Origin: Planctomycetota bacterium
GTDB lineage: Bacteria > Planctomycetota > Phycisphaerae > Sedimentisphaerales > Anaerobacaceae
Direction of reading: 5' to 3'
Length of the DNA: 64,000 bases
Assembly: GCA_030605475.1 (NCBI GenBank)
Contig: JAUWIG010000024.1
Span: forward strand, 1-64,000
Shown here: positions 37,463-47,990 of the stretch, in pieces
How the letters are laid out: each line of letters begins with the position of its first letter
How positions within the stretch are numbered: the first letter of the stretch is position 1
Translations under genes and position numbers: made by a program
Notes under the pieces: model-generated
The model's database searches: none
Seen by the model: only the letters and a program-made list of their open reading frames with translations
Told to the model about the DNA's origin: nothing

Positions 37463-37515
37463 AGCTTCATAATAAAAGAACAATAATTCGGCAATTCTGG
37501 CTTTTCGGAGAGGTG

Positions 37516-37611
37516 ATGAAGAAGTTTTATTACGAAATCTGGCTTCCATTTACAGTCACAAAGAGGCGGATTTTGCTTCTGACAATTGCAAGCTATATTG
37601 CCCTGTGCTAA
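37516..37611 (+). CDS. Possible small membrane protein (31 residues)
   Basis: The ATG at 37516 follows GGAGAGG by two bases. The product is basic at residues 16-18 (KRR) and then hydrophobic (ILLLTIASYIALC), so it could be a single-span membrane peptide. It has its own promoter upstream and a strong terminator 31 bp downstream, and nothing else occupies the unit. A small non-coding RNA of about 200 nt is the alternative reading. I recognise no family. Confidence 0.45.
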   Translation: MKKFYYEIWLPFTVTKRRILLLTIASYIALC

Positions 37612-37642
37612 AAAATGTGTTAGAATCTTTTGTTCTCCCTTC

Positions 37643-37671
37643 AGCCGCTCAATCTCGAGCGGCTTTTTTTT
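37643..37671 (+). terminator. Strong rho-independent terminator
   Basis: 8-bp stem AGCCGCTC / GAGCGGCT, a 6-base loop and a run of eight T. Confidence 0.9.
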
Positions 37672-37695
37672 ATGCGAGCAAAGCTCGTTAAACAT

Positions 37696-37724
37696 TTGAC
37701 ACGGGCGGGACGACAAATTAAGCT
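37696..37724 (+). promoter_or_regulatory. Candidate promoter of hldD
   Basis: A perfect TTGACA (37696-37701) and a weak TAAGCT (37719-37724), 17 bp apart, 35 bp before the hldD start. Confidence 0.5.
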
Positions 37725-37759
37725 TATGGAAACTGTCCGGCTAATTAGGGGATTCGCAA

Positions 37760-38737
37760 ATGATAATAGTTACCGGCGGAGCCGGCTTTATCGGCTCAGC
37801 ACTAATCGCCGCACTAAACAAACGAAGCATTACCGACATTCTCGTCGTTGACCAGCTCGACAACGATAAAAAGTGGAAGAACCTGGTGAACCTGTCTTTC
37901 GCTGATTACGTTGAGAAAGACGATTTCCTGGAAATGGTGGTCGAAAATAAGCTCTGCGGACCTATTGAGGCTGTCTTACATCTCGGCGCCTCCACGAGCA
38001 CAACTGAGACAAATGCCTCGCACCTCATAAAGAACAACTACGAATACACCAAACTATTAGCACAATGGACAACCGATGCCAATATTCGTTTTATCTACGC
38101 CTCCAGTGCAGCTACCTACGGCGACGGCTCAGCCGGCTTCAGTGACGATGAAAAAAATATCGATAAACTCAGACCGATGAATATGTACGGCTATTCCAAG
38201 CAACTGTTTGACCTGTGGGCACGCAGGGCTGGACTGCTGGAAAAAATCGTAGGACTCAAATACTTTAATGCCTTCGGGCCAAATGAATATCACAAAGCCG
38301 ACATGCGAAGCTTCTGTTTAAAGGCCTTCGAGCAGATAAAGACCGCCGGCAAGGTGCGACTGTTCAAATCATACAAGCCGGAATTCAAAAACGGCCAGCA
38401 AAAAAGAGATTTTATTTATATCAAAGACGCGGCGGATATGACCTTGTTCTTCTTGGACAACCCACAGACAAGTGGGCTGTTTAACATCGGCACCGGCAAC
38501 GCACGCACCTGGAACGATTTGGCCAAAGCGGTTTTTGCCGCTATGGGCAAAAAACCGAATATCGAATACATCGAAATGCCCGACTCAATCCGCAATCAGT
38601 ATCAATATTTCACACAAGCCGAGATGACCAAACTGCGCAAAGCCGGCTACGATAAAAAAACCACTTCCCTCGAAGATGCAATTAAAAATTACATCCAGAA
38701 CTATCTGCAAAAAGATGGGTATCTAACCGACATTTAG
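37760..38737 (+). CDS. hldD: ADP-L-glycero-D-manno-heptose 6-epimerase
   Basis: 325 residues, the usual length. The N-terminal NAD(P) motif is GGAGFIGS. The catalytic residues lie in YASSAATYGDG and MYGYSKQLFD (Tyr-x-x-x-Lys). NAFGPNEYHKADMRS and the KSYKPEFKNGQQKRDFIYIKD-like region match HldD. It makes the heptose precursor of lipopolysaccharide inner core, pointing to an outer membrane with LPS. The start codon has no strong ribosome site. Confidence 0.93.
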   Translation: MIIVTGGAGFIGSALIAALNKRSITDILVVDQLDNDKKWKNLVNLSFADYVEKDDFLEMVVENKLCGPIEAVLHLGASTSTTETNASHLIKNNYEYTKLLAQWTTDANIRFIYASSAATYGDGSAGFSDDEKNIDKLRPMNMYGYSKQLFDLWARRAGLLEKIVGLKYFNAFGPNEYHKADMRSFCLKAFEQIKTAGKVRLFKSYKPEFKNGQQKRDFIYIKDAADMTLFFLDNPQTSGLFNIGTGNARTWNDLAKAVFAAMGKKPNIEYIEMPDSIRNQYQYFTQAEMTKLRKAGYDKKTTSLEDAIKNYIQNYLQKDGYLTDI

Positions 38738-38766
38738 CCATCGTTACTCCTTGAAGCGAGGTTCAT

Positions 38767-39273
38767 ATGCCGTTCACTCCATATCATTTTGGCCCGAGTG
38801 GCCTTGTCGGGCTGGCCTTTAGAAAGTGGATTGACATACCAGTCTTTGTATTGGCCAACGTCATAGTCGATATCGAGGTGTTGGTTTTAGGACTCCTTGG
38901 GGTTGGCTGGCCGAGGCACAGGTATTTTCATACGCTCCTAATCGGGACGGCGGTTGGCGTTATATGGGCTATCGCGGCATATCTGGCACGGCGCTTCTTC
39001 AAAAAGATAATGCAAATAATTCGCATACCTTACCAGACCGGTTTCTGGAAAATGGTCGTCTCCGGCGTTCTTGGCGTCTGGCTTCACGTTATTATCGATG
39101 GCATCTACCACTACGACGTAATGGTATTCTGGCCGAGCAGGGCAAGGCCGTTGTGGCGGCTGTTAAACCAACGACAGGTAGAAGCTGTATGCATTGCCTG
39201 CTTTTTCGCGGCACTTGTCCCGTATGCGATTGCTTTTGTTTCACACACCAAACAAAATAAGACCAAAAAATAG
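38767..39273 (+). CDS. YdjM-like membrane metal-dependent hydrolase family protein
   Basis: 168 residues with about four membrane segments. It starts MPFTPYHFGPSGLVG and later has HRYFHTLLIG and LHVIIDGIYHYD, the conserved His/Asp pattern of the DUF457/YdjM family of membrane proteins annotated as metal-dependent hydrolases. The family's true activity is unproven. It lies 29 bp after hldD on the same strand. Confidence 0.7.
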   Translation: MPFTPYHFGPSGLVGLAFRKWIDIPVFVLANVIVDIEVLVLGLLGVGWPRHRYFHTLLIGTAVGVIWAIAAYLARRFFKKIMQIIRIPYQTGFWKMVVSGVLGVWLHVIIDGIYHYDVMVFWPSRARPLWRLLNQRQVEAVCIACFFAALVPYAIAFVSHTKQNKTKK

Positions 39274-39349
39274 CGGGTGGCAGATTACAAGTGTATAAGT
39301 GTACAAATCAAAAACGCCATTTCGTACTTTTGCTCTTGTGCTCTTTTTG

Positions 39350-39378
39350 TTGCCTGTTTTCCACTTATGGCTTATAAT
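39350..39378 (+). promoter_or_regulatory. Sigma70-type promoter of tyrS
   Basis: TTGCCT (39350-39355) and a perfect TATAAT (39373-39378) with a 17-bp spacer, 40 bp before tyrS. Confidence 0.75.
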
Positions 39379-39417
39379 TTTACTTGCTGGAAACCCTGAA
39401 TTTACAGGGAAAAGAGT

Positions 39418-40626
39418 ATGGCTGAAAAAATCGCAGAACAAATCAGATTACTAAAACGCGGGACGATTGAAATCTTCAAAGAAGACGAATTGTCTGAAAA
39501 GCTTACCGAGGCAGCCAAAACGCCCAGGCAGCTGCGAATCAAGCTCGGCCTGGACCCGACCAGCCCCGACATACATCTGGGACACACTGTGGTATTGCGG
39601 AAAATGCGGCAATTTCAGGACCTCGGCCACAAGGCGGTTCTGATAATCGGCGACTATACCGCCAGAATTGGCGACCCCTCCGGCCAGAATACAACCCGAC
39701 CGACGCTCACGGATGAACAAATCAGGCAAAATGCGAAGACCTACTTTACACAGGCAGGCAAGGTTCTGGATACATCGGACGACCGGCTTGAAGTGCGATA
39801 TAACAGCGAATGGCTCGAAAAAATGTCGCTTATGGAGCTTATTCAGTTGGCCGCAAAAAAAACGGTTGCGCAGATGCTGCAGCGAGACAGCTTCAAAAAG
39901 AGACTCGCTGCCGAGGATGATGTATATACACACGAATTTCTTTATCCTCTAATGCAGGGCTATGACTCCGTTGTGATAGAAAGCGACGTCGAGTTAGGCG
40001 GAACAGACCAGACGTTCAACAACCTCGTTGGCCGCGACATCCAGCGGGCGTACGGCCAGACCTCACAAATCGTGATTACTATGCCCATCCTCGTCGGCCT
40101 GGACGGCAAGGAAAAAATGAGCAAATCAAAAGGCAATTACATCGGCGTAACAGATGAGCCGAACGATATGTTCGGCAAAGTTATGAGTATCTCCGATGAT
40201 ATGATGGAAAATTATTTTACGCTTTTAACCGACCTGCCAGCCGAGAAAATAGCTAAGCTTGCCAACCCCGACAAAACGCATCCGAAAAAAGCAAAAGTCC
40301 TCTTAGCCAAAAAGATTGTGACACAGTTCTATAACGAGGCAACCGCTCAGCTTGCCGCGGCGCAGTTCGACAAGGTATTCGCACAGGGCCAACTGCCCGA
40401 CGATATACCGGTTGTCAAAATATCATCTGAGCCGATTATGGCAAGTAAGTTATTAGTTCTTTGTGACTTGACTTCAAGTAGTAGTGAGGCCAAGAGGATG
40501 GTAAAACAATCGGCCGTGAGTATTAACGCAAACAAAATCAGTGACCCCAACGCCGAAATTACACCGAAAGACGGTATGGTAATCCAGGTTGGTAAGCGAA
40601 GATTTGCTCGGTTGAAAATCAAATAA
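39418..40626 (+). CDS. tyrS: Tyrosyl-tRNA synthetase
   Basis: 402 residues. Class I signature HLGH in DPTSPDIHLGHTVVL and KMSKS in GKEKMSKSKGNYIGV are intact. ESDVELGGTDQTFN is the tyrosine-specific pocket. The C-terminal S4-like RNA-binding domain (about 335-402) ends GMVIQVGKRRFARLKIK. It charges tRNA-Tyr. The ribosome site is AGGGAAAAGAG. The next gene starts 5 bp after its stop. Confidence 0.95.
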   Translation: MAEKIAEQIRLLKRGTIEIFKEDELSEKLTEAAKTPRQLRIKLGLDPTSPDIHLGHTVVLRKMRQFQDLGHKAVLIIGDYTARIGDPSGQNTTRPTLTDEQIRQNAKTYFTQAGKVLDTSDDRLEVRYNSEWLEKMSLMELIQLAAKKTVAQMLQRDSFKKRLAAEDDVYTHEFLYPLMQGYDSVVIESDVELGGTDQTFNNLVGRDIQRAYGQTSQIVITMPILVGLDGKEKMSKSKGNYIGVTDEPNDMFGKVMSISDDMMENYFTLLTDLPAEKIAKLANPDKTHPKKAKVLLAKKIVTQFYNEATAQLAAAQFDKVFAQGQLPDDIPVVKISSEPIMASKLLVLCDLTSSSSEAKRMVKQSAVSINANKISDPNAEITPKDGMVIQVGKRRFARLKIK

Positions 40627-40631
40627 AAATT

Positions 40632-41213
40632 ATGAAATTGCCCAAACTTCAAAACAGCGAAAAGTATGTCGGCTTGTATGTCTTCGATTTCGGCGAGCAC
40701 ACCGGTGTCGGCTTTACCGCCCAGGAGGTAGCTGAACTTCTGGAAAGTGAAAAATACAAAAACGGCAAGGTCTATAAAATACACAAGGCCTATCCCGACG
40801 GCAAACTCGAACTAAAAGGCGTCAGAGCGGAAATTTTTCAGCTTGAGGCAGGGATGTTCTTTTATTCAGGAGACATTGAGACCGCCAGGGCTGATTTCAA
40901 GCAACTCGTTAATCTGGCTGTTGAGAGTACCCCGCCCTGCCGGGCCAAGGTGCACCTAACTAAATACAGTAACGACAAATTCGCGGCAGCCCTTATTTAC
41001 CCCGCTGAGTATGATGACGAGATAAGCGCCTGGCTTTTAGACGGCGAGTATAAAACCACAGGCGCCGCCCAAGGCGGTATCGAGGCGGTGCAGAGATACT
41101 ACGATGCAAAGCCGCAGATTTTAGACAGGCATCAATTGTTCGCCAAATCCGCATTCGAAAACAGGACAGGCGAACAATTATTAGCCTGCTTAAAATCGGC
41201 AGTGGTAAGGTGA
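40632..41213 (+). CDS. Conserved-looking hypothetical protein downstream of tyrS
   Basis: 193 residues, soluble, no motif I recognise. Features include VGLYVFDFGEHTGVGFTAQEVAELLESEKY near the start and a mixed alpha/beta composition. Spaced 5 bp from tyrS and overlapping the next small gene by four bases (GTGA), so it is translated as part of the tyrS operon. The real start looks fixed by the close spacing. Function unknown. Confidence 0.7.
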   Translation: MKLPKLQNSEKYVGLYVFDFGEHTGVGFTAQEVAELLESEKYKNGKVYKIHKAYPDGKLELKGVRAEIFQLEAGMFFYSGDIETARADFKQLVNLAVESTPPCRAKVHLTKYSNDKFAAALIYPAEYDDEISAWLLDGEYKTTGAAQGGIEAVQRYYDAKPQILDRHQLFAKSAFENRTGEQLLACLKSAVVR

Positions 41214-41425
41214 ACAATTTAGAAATGTCCGCACAGACCAAAAGAAGAACATTTTTTGGCTCGCTTGCAGGCGGATTATTGTCGATATTCGGCAAATCCC
41301 CAGCCAAGCCGACTGTTGACGACTTAAAACGAGCCAACTTCAAGACCAGCACGCAGCGCCTGGGAATCCGATTTACCGAGCGAATTCGCCAAGTTTTTAG
41401 ATTCAAATGGCTTAAAAAGCTTTAG
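41210..41425 (+). CDS. Small basic protein with a hydrophobic N-terminal patch
   Basis: 71 residues starting at GTG 41210, overlapping the previous stop codon as GTGA. KRRTFFGSLAGGLLSIFG resembles a short twin-arginine-like or membrane-associating segment. The rest is basic (RFTERIRQVFRFKWLKKL). The tight overlap supports it as a real gene in the tyrS operon. No family recognised. Confidence 0.55.
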   Translation: MNNLEMSAQTKRRTFFGSLAGGLLSIFGKSPAKPTVDDLKRANFKTSTQRLGIRFTERIRQVFRFKWLKKL

Positions 41426-41439
41426 TCAAGCAGAGTCAA

Positions 41440-43329
<1,890 letters not shown>

Positions 43330-43463
43330 CCGAGCTACTCCCAAAAACGCGATAAAGGGCGTTTGAGGGGCCACAAGCCTGTGGCAAATTTATAATCCGG
43401 GAAAAAAAATACAAAACCTTTCCGAACTAATAGCGTATAGCTCTATAGAAAACGGGCAAAATT

Positions 43464-43552
43464 GCTACTTTCCGATTAAACCCGTTAGAAAGCCTACAAC
43501 CAGCAATAATATGATAGAAAAAGGCAAAAATTTCTAACGGCGTTAAAGTAGC
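43464..43552. repeat. CCCCGTTAGA inverted-repeat element, copy 3
   Basis: Outer arms GCTACTTT / AAAGTAGC and inner arms cccgttagaaa / tttctaacggc enclose about 40 bp. The internal stretch gaaagcctacaac resembles gaggcttacaac in copy 4. Confidence 0.78.
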
Positions 43553-43604
43553 CCCTGAGCTGTTGACGATAACAAAAAAAGCAGAAAAAGTTTTCTCCCC
43601 TCCG

Positions 43605-43646
43605 GAAAACATCGGGCGGCAAAATGTTGCTCGATGTTTTCTTTTT
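43605..43646 (+). terminator. Terminator-like hairpin after nrdJ
   Basis: 10-bp stem GAAAACATCG / CGATGTTTTC with a 21-base loop, followed by TTTTT. It may serve either strand, since secA converges here. Confidence 0.5.
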
Positions 43647-43809
43647 AAGACACGGATTTTCACTGTTCATTTTTTCATACTAACAGAACAAACTAACAGA
43701 GCCGCGACCGTAAGGGAGCGGTCATAAAACCAATTAACCAATCAGGAATGTGTGGTAGCCTCAAACGCAGCTAAGGGATGGCTCCACTGTGATTTGCGAT
43801 AAGCTGATT

Positions 43810-46800
43810 TTACACGTTCCTTCCGCAGCATTTTTTGTACTTTTTACCGCTGCCGCAGGGGCACGGGTCGTTTCGGCCAACCTTCGGATGCTCCAGTTTT
43901 ATTTGCTTTACTCTCTGCTCCCCCTGCGGGGCCTGGGCAGCGGCCCGCTGTCGCTCAGCCATCGCGAACTGACCCACCTCATCGTGAGCTGTTTGACTTA
44001 CGTTCCAAACGCTTCTGGCTCTGGCGCCGGCTTCCAGATGAACCTTGAAGATAATATCCGTAACCCGGTCCTCCATAGTTTCGAGCATCTCGTTGAACAT
44101 TCGGAAACCTTCACGCTTGTACTCGGTCTTGGGGTCTTTTTCCGCAAAAGACTGCATCCAAATACTGTCCTTCAGATGGTCCATCGAATAGAGATGGTCC
44201 TTCCACGTGCTGTCGTAAACCTGAAGCAGGACGTACTTTTCAAGGTCGCTTAGTTCGGCACGCAAAAATTCTCTTGCAACCTCAGAGAGCTTCTCTTTGC
44301 GTTCCGGACCATCACCGATGGTCTCCTCACTCAAAGAGGCCTCGAATCTTTCGTTAGCCCAGTTCACCAGTTCGGCAGTGTTTAACCTGGCAATTTTATC
44401 AGTGAGCTGTCGGTCTAATTCGCCGTTGTTAAAGCTTTCACTTAATTCGAGCAGTTGTTTATGTAGGGCCTTGGGTTTGCTGCTTTGTATCCGCTCGACT
44501 GAAAGGTTAGCGCTATATTTTTTGTTCACCCAGTCGGCCAGCGCCTCGAACCCATAAACGTTTGCTCCTTCCGGCCCGTAAACCATATTCATCGCAAATT
44601 CAACAGGATACTCAATCTCCCTTCGCTTGTATTTTGCCGCGGCTTCCTTGATGAGAAGCTGACGGATTTGGGAGCTGTTCAGCCCTTCCAACTGCTCACG
44701 GTCCGATCTTATGTCGAATTTGGCTCGTGCCCATTCGGTAAATACGCGAATCGAAAAACCACCCTTCAAAAATTCAGCTAACTGTGAACAATCTTTTTTA
44801 TCAACCTGCTCAGACGCAGCCAAAATTAACTGCTCTTCAATTTCCTCAGGCTCTTGTGTCTTGACTTTCCCAGGGCTCAAGCTGACACGAAAGGCACTCA
44901 TAGCCCACTTGCACAAGCCGGTGATATCCCAGCTCTGCCGGTCTTCGTAATCTTCCAGATATTCACCAATAGAGAGCGATATCTCGTTAGTGATATTATC
45001 CTTTGTCTGCTGCTTGATTAACGCTTCAATTTCCCCTGCTTCAATGCCGGCGATGTCAGATAACTTCAAATCAACGCCGAAATTGGTCCTGGCCCACTCG
45101 ATAATGCACTTAAAAGGATAGTCCTTGTTAAGAATGGTGTCGCAGCTTTTTGCGATAGCGTGCTCAATCATCTCCTCGATAATGTTTTTGAGCCCTTTCC
45201 CGCTTATAATTTGGCGCCTGCGCGAATAGAAAATCTTTCGCTGGTAGTCCATCACCTCATCGTATTCGAGCAGGCTTTTACGTATATCGAAGTTCCGCTC
45301 TTCGACCTTTTTTTGTGCCTTTTCGATACCCTTGCTTATCCTCTTGTGGTAGATTGGCTGACCTTCCTCCCAGCCTATCCACGAAAGTGCCTTAACGGTC
45401 CACTCCGGCGCAAAGATTCGCATCAGGTCATCGTCGAAACTCAAAAAGAATTGGCCCGAGCCGGCGTCGCCCTGTCTGCCTGACCGGCCTCGGAGCTGAT
45501 TATCGATCCTTCTGGCTTCGTGACGCTCAGTGCCCAGTACATGCAGCCCACCAAGCTCGGCCACACCAGGTCCTAAAACAATATCGGTGCCTCTGCCTGC
45601 CATATTTGTTGCGATTGTTACATTACCTCGCATCTGACCGTCTTGAGTTCTATGCTGCTGGCCGGCCTTGGTAACAATCGCTGCTTCTCGCTCGTGATGC
45701 TTGGCGTTTAAAAGCTCGTGCTCGTACTCTTTCCCATATCGCTCCTTGAGGGCTTCAGACAGTGACTCATTCTTTTCAATGCTCACCGTACCCACAAGAA
45801 CCGGTCGACCGGAAGTGCTGATATCGTTTATCTCTTCTACTATCGCATTAAACTTCTCGCTCATTGACTTATAGATTACATCATCCATGTTCTCTCTAAT
45901 ACAAGGCTCGTTGGTCGGTATTACAACAACCTCAAGGTTATAGATATTCATAAACTCTTCAGCCTCGGTCGCGGCTGTGCCGGTCATTCCAGCTATCTGG
46001 TCGTAGAGCTTGAAGAAATTCTGCAGTGTGATAGTAGCCAGTGTTTGACTTTCTTCCTTTACAGCGACAGCTTCTTTTGCCTCGACGGCCTGATGGAGTC
46101 CGTCGGACCACTGCCGACCGTGCATCAATCGACCGGTGAACTCATCAACGATAATGACCTTGCCGTCCATAACGACATAATCTTTTTCCTTTTCGAAAGC
46201 AGCGTGCGCTCGCAGGCTCTGCTCCAGAAGATGCGGCCATTCCATATTTGAGCCGATGAAAAACGACCCTACGCCCGCTATTTCCTGCGCCGCACCCACT
46301 CCTTCGTGAGTGAGGTGGACCGCTTTTCTGTCGTATTCAACCTCGTAATATTGCGTAGCTTCTGTTAGATTAGATTGTGCACTCTCAAGCTCCACCTGAC
46401 TTCTCTCTATCACCTGCTGGGACTTTTCGACTCGCTCGTTATCTTTATCTTTTTTCGCCTCAGCCAGTTCACCAGCAGCGGCGGCGGCGGCCCGCTCGGC
46501 GGAATCAATCTGTCTTTTGATACGGTCGTAGTTACCATGCAGGCTAATCAGCTTTCTTGCCACCTGGTCTGCTTTTTTATATCTGCTGACGTCATCAAAG
46601 GCCGGGCCAGATATAATCAAAGGTGTCCTGGCCTCGTCAATCAGAATTGAATCGACCTCGTCGATTATGGCATATTCCAGCGGGCTTTGGACCATTTGTT
46701 CAAGCGATATTTTCATATTGTCGCGGAGATAATCGAAGCCGAACTCGTTGTTTGTGCCGTAGGTCATATCGCAGGCATACTGACCTTTTCGCTCGTCACC

Positions 46801-47304
46801 GCTCGTATCCATACTCGCCTGAATCGCACCAACGGTTAATCCCAACGCCCTATAAACCGGCCCCATCCATTCTGCGTCGCGCCGGGCTAAGTAATCGTTG
46901 ACGGTAACTATATGAACTCTTCTTCCGGTCAGATAAACAAGGTATGCCGCCAAAGTTGCCACTAATGTTTTGCCCTCGCCGGTGACCATCTCGGCAATCT
47001 TGCCCTCGTAGAGAACGTTGCCCCCGACAAGCTGGACGTCGAAATGCCGCATATCGACATTTCGTCTTGCCGCCTCGCGCACAACTGCAAAGGCCTCGGC
47101 TAAAATATCCTCCGCCATGGTACCGGCCTTTAACTTGGCCCTGAACTCGGCGGTTTTTGCCTTCAGGCTCTCATCGTCGAGATTTTCTATCTGCTCTTCA
47201 AATTCCCCAGCCTGCCGGGCGATTACCGAATAGCCCTTTATTAGACGCTCGTTACGAGAACCAAAAACCTTTACAAGAATTTTGCTTACTTTATCAAATG
47301 GCAT
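43810..47304 (-). CDS. secA: Preprotein translocase ATPase SecA, enlarged
   Basis: 1164 residues from the ATG at 47304, against about 900 for E. coli SecA. Walker A MVTGEGKT (107-114), DEVD (215-218), the Arg fingers region and the C-terminal zinc motif CPCGSGKKYKKCC are intact. An Ala/Glu-rich coiled coil of about 70 residues is inserted near 262-320. The scaffold/wing region (about 730-1000) is expanded with five modules built on a W-A-x-x-x-F core (Trp737, 800, 858, 925, 982). It drives Sec export. An upstream in-frame ATG at 47343 lies in repeat sequence and is less likely. Confidence 0.95.
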   Translation of the reverse strand: MPFDKVSKILVKVFGSRNERLIKGYSVIARQAGEFEEQIENLDDESLKAKTAEFRAKLKAGTMAEDILAEAFAVVREAARRNVDMRHFDVQLVGGNVLYEGKIAEMVTGEGKTLVATLAAYLVYLTGRRVHIVTVNDYLARRDAEWMGPVYRALGLTVGAIQASMDTSGDERKGQYACDMTYGTNNEFGFDYLRDNMKISLEQMVQSPLEYAIIDEVDSILIDEARTPLIISGPAFDDVSRYKKADQVARKLISLHGNYDRIKRQIDSAERAAAAAAGELAEAKKDKDNERVEKSQQVIERSQVELESAQSNLTEATQYYEVEYDRKAVHLTHEGVGAAQEIAGVGSFFIGSNMEWPHLLEQSLRAHAAFEKEKDYVVMDGKVIIVDEFTGRLMHGRQWSDGLHQAVEAKEAVAVKEESQTLATITLQNFFKLYDQIAGMTGTAATEAEEFMNIYNLEVVVIPTNEPCIRENMDDVIYKSMSEKFNAIVEEINDISTSGRPVLVGTVSIEKNESLSEALKERYGKEYEHELLNAKHHEREAAIVTKAGQQHRTQDGQMRGNVTIATNMAGRGTDIVLGPGVAELGGLHVLGTERHEARRIDNQLRGRSGRQGDAGSGQFFLSFDDDLMRIFAPEWTVKALSWIGWEEGQPIYHKRISKGIEKAQKKVEERNFDIRKSLLEYDEVMDYQRKIFYSRRRQIISGKGLKNIIEEMIEHAIAKSCDTILNKDYPFKCIIEWARTNFGVDLKLSDIAGIEAGEIEALIKQQTKDNITNEISLSIGEYLEDYEDRQSWDITGLCKWAMSAFRVSLSPGKVKTQEPEEIEEQLILAASEQVDKKDCSQLAEFLKGGFSIRVFTEWARAKFDIRSDREQLEGLNSSQIRQLLIKEAAAKYKRREIEYPVEFAMNMVYGPEGANVYGFEALADWVNKKYSANLSVERIQSSKPKALHKQLLELSESFNNGELDRQLTDKIARLNTAELVNWANERFEASLSEETIGDGPERKEKLSEVAREFLRAELSDLEKYVLLQVYDSTWKDHLYSMDHLKDSIWMQSFAEKDPKTEYKREGFRMFNEMLETMEDRVTDIIFKVHLEAGARARSVWNVSQTAHDEVGQFAMAERQRAAAQAPQGEQRVKQIKLEHPKVGRNDPCPCGSGKKYKKCCGRNV

Positions 47305-47320
47305 AATGTCCGTCCTGTCG

Positions 47321-47378
47321 TTCCCGCGAAAGCGGGAATCCACATCGTGGCAGGTATCTATCCCTGCTTCCGCAGGGA
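47321..47378. repeat. Pair of palindromic hairpin repeats upstream of secA
   Basis: TTCCCGCGAAAGCGGGAA (47321-47338, GAAA loop) and TCCCTGCTTCCGCAGGGA (47361-47378), between efp and secA. The second is a relative of the hairpin inside the aldo/keto reductase signal peptide. They resemble bacterial REP units. Confidence 0.8.
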
Positions 47379-47396
47379 TAACATTTAATAAAGTTG

Positions 47397-47954
47397 TTAT
47401 TTCGCTCGGGTTAAGTATTCACCGCTACGTGTATCGACACGGATAACATCCCCGACTTTAATAAAGGACGGCACTTGTACAACCAGGCCGGTTTCGAGTG
47501 TTGCCGGTTTGGGCTGATTTGTCGCTGTCGCGCCCCTAATCTCCGGAGGGGTGTCGGTAACCTCCAAATCCACCGTGTTAGGCAAATCAACTATAACCGG
47601 CTTTCCCTCGTACATACTGACCTGAAGCTGAGAATTTGGCTTGAGATATTTCGGCCCATCGCCGAACGCATCGTCATCGAGAGTAATCTGGTCGTAGGTT
47701 GTGGTATCCATCAGAATATGTTCACTACCAGAGGAATAAAGGTATTCGTATGTGCGTTTGTCAAGGAAAGCTTGCTCGACCATTTCCTCTGTGCGCAGGC
47801 GAACATTTTGAATTGAGCCGTCGGTCAGGCTTTTTAGCTTTGTCTGATAAACCGCGCCGCCTTTACCCAATTTGACGTGCTGATAATCGACAATCGCGTA
47901 CAGTTTGCCGTCGATTTTAACTGTCTGACCTTTTCTCATATCAGATGCTCTCAT
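47397..47954 (-). CDS. efp: Translation elongation factor P
   Basis: 185 residues with three OB-type beta domains, the normal EF-P size. The domain I loop reads KLGKGGAVYQTK, with the conserved Lys that is modified in many bacteria. The C-terminal signature is VVQVPSFIKVGDVIRVDTRSGEYLTRA. It rescues ribosomes stalled at polyproline. It lies upstream of secA on the same strand, with two hairpin repeats between. Confidence 0.95.
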   Translation of the reverse strand: MRASDMRKGQTVKIDGKLYAIVDYQHVKLGKGGAVYQTKLKSLTDGSIQNVRLRTEEMVEQAFLDKRTYEYLYSSGSEHILMDTTTYDQITLDDDAFGDGPKYLKPNSQLQVSMYEGKPVIVDLPNTVDLEVTDTPPEIRGATATNQPKPATLETGLVVQVPSFIKVGDVIRVDTRSGEYLTRAK

Positions 47955-47965
47955 TTCCTACTCCA

Positions 47966-47990
47966 AACATTCGTGATTCGTGGTTCGTGA
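47966..47990. repeat. Dispersed repeat (attcgtgattcgtggttcgtgat), left of the four-helix-bundle gene
   Basis: Complement of the cgaatcacgaaccacgaatc word family. It lies directly after the stop of the four-helix-bundle gene and before efp. Confidence 0.8.

Larger units (their letters stand above)
43330..43809. other. Convergent intergenic region between nrdJ and secA
   Basis: 480 bp holding inverted-repeat copy 3 (43464-43552), a terminator-like hairpin (43605-43646) and a short accgtaagggagcggt hairpin near 43707. No gene is seen. Confidence 0.6.

Noticed and set aside
47305-47343. N-terminal extension of SecA (MDSRFRGNDRTDI)
   Set aside because: It is translation of the TTCCCGCGAAAGCGGGAA hairpin repeat. 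The ATG at 47304 begins the conserved SecA sequence.
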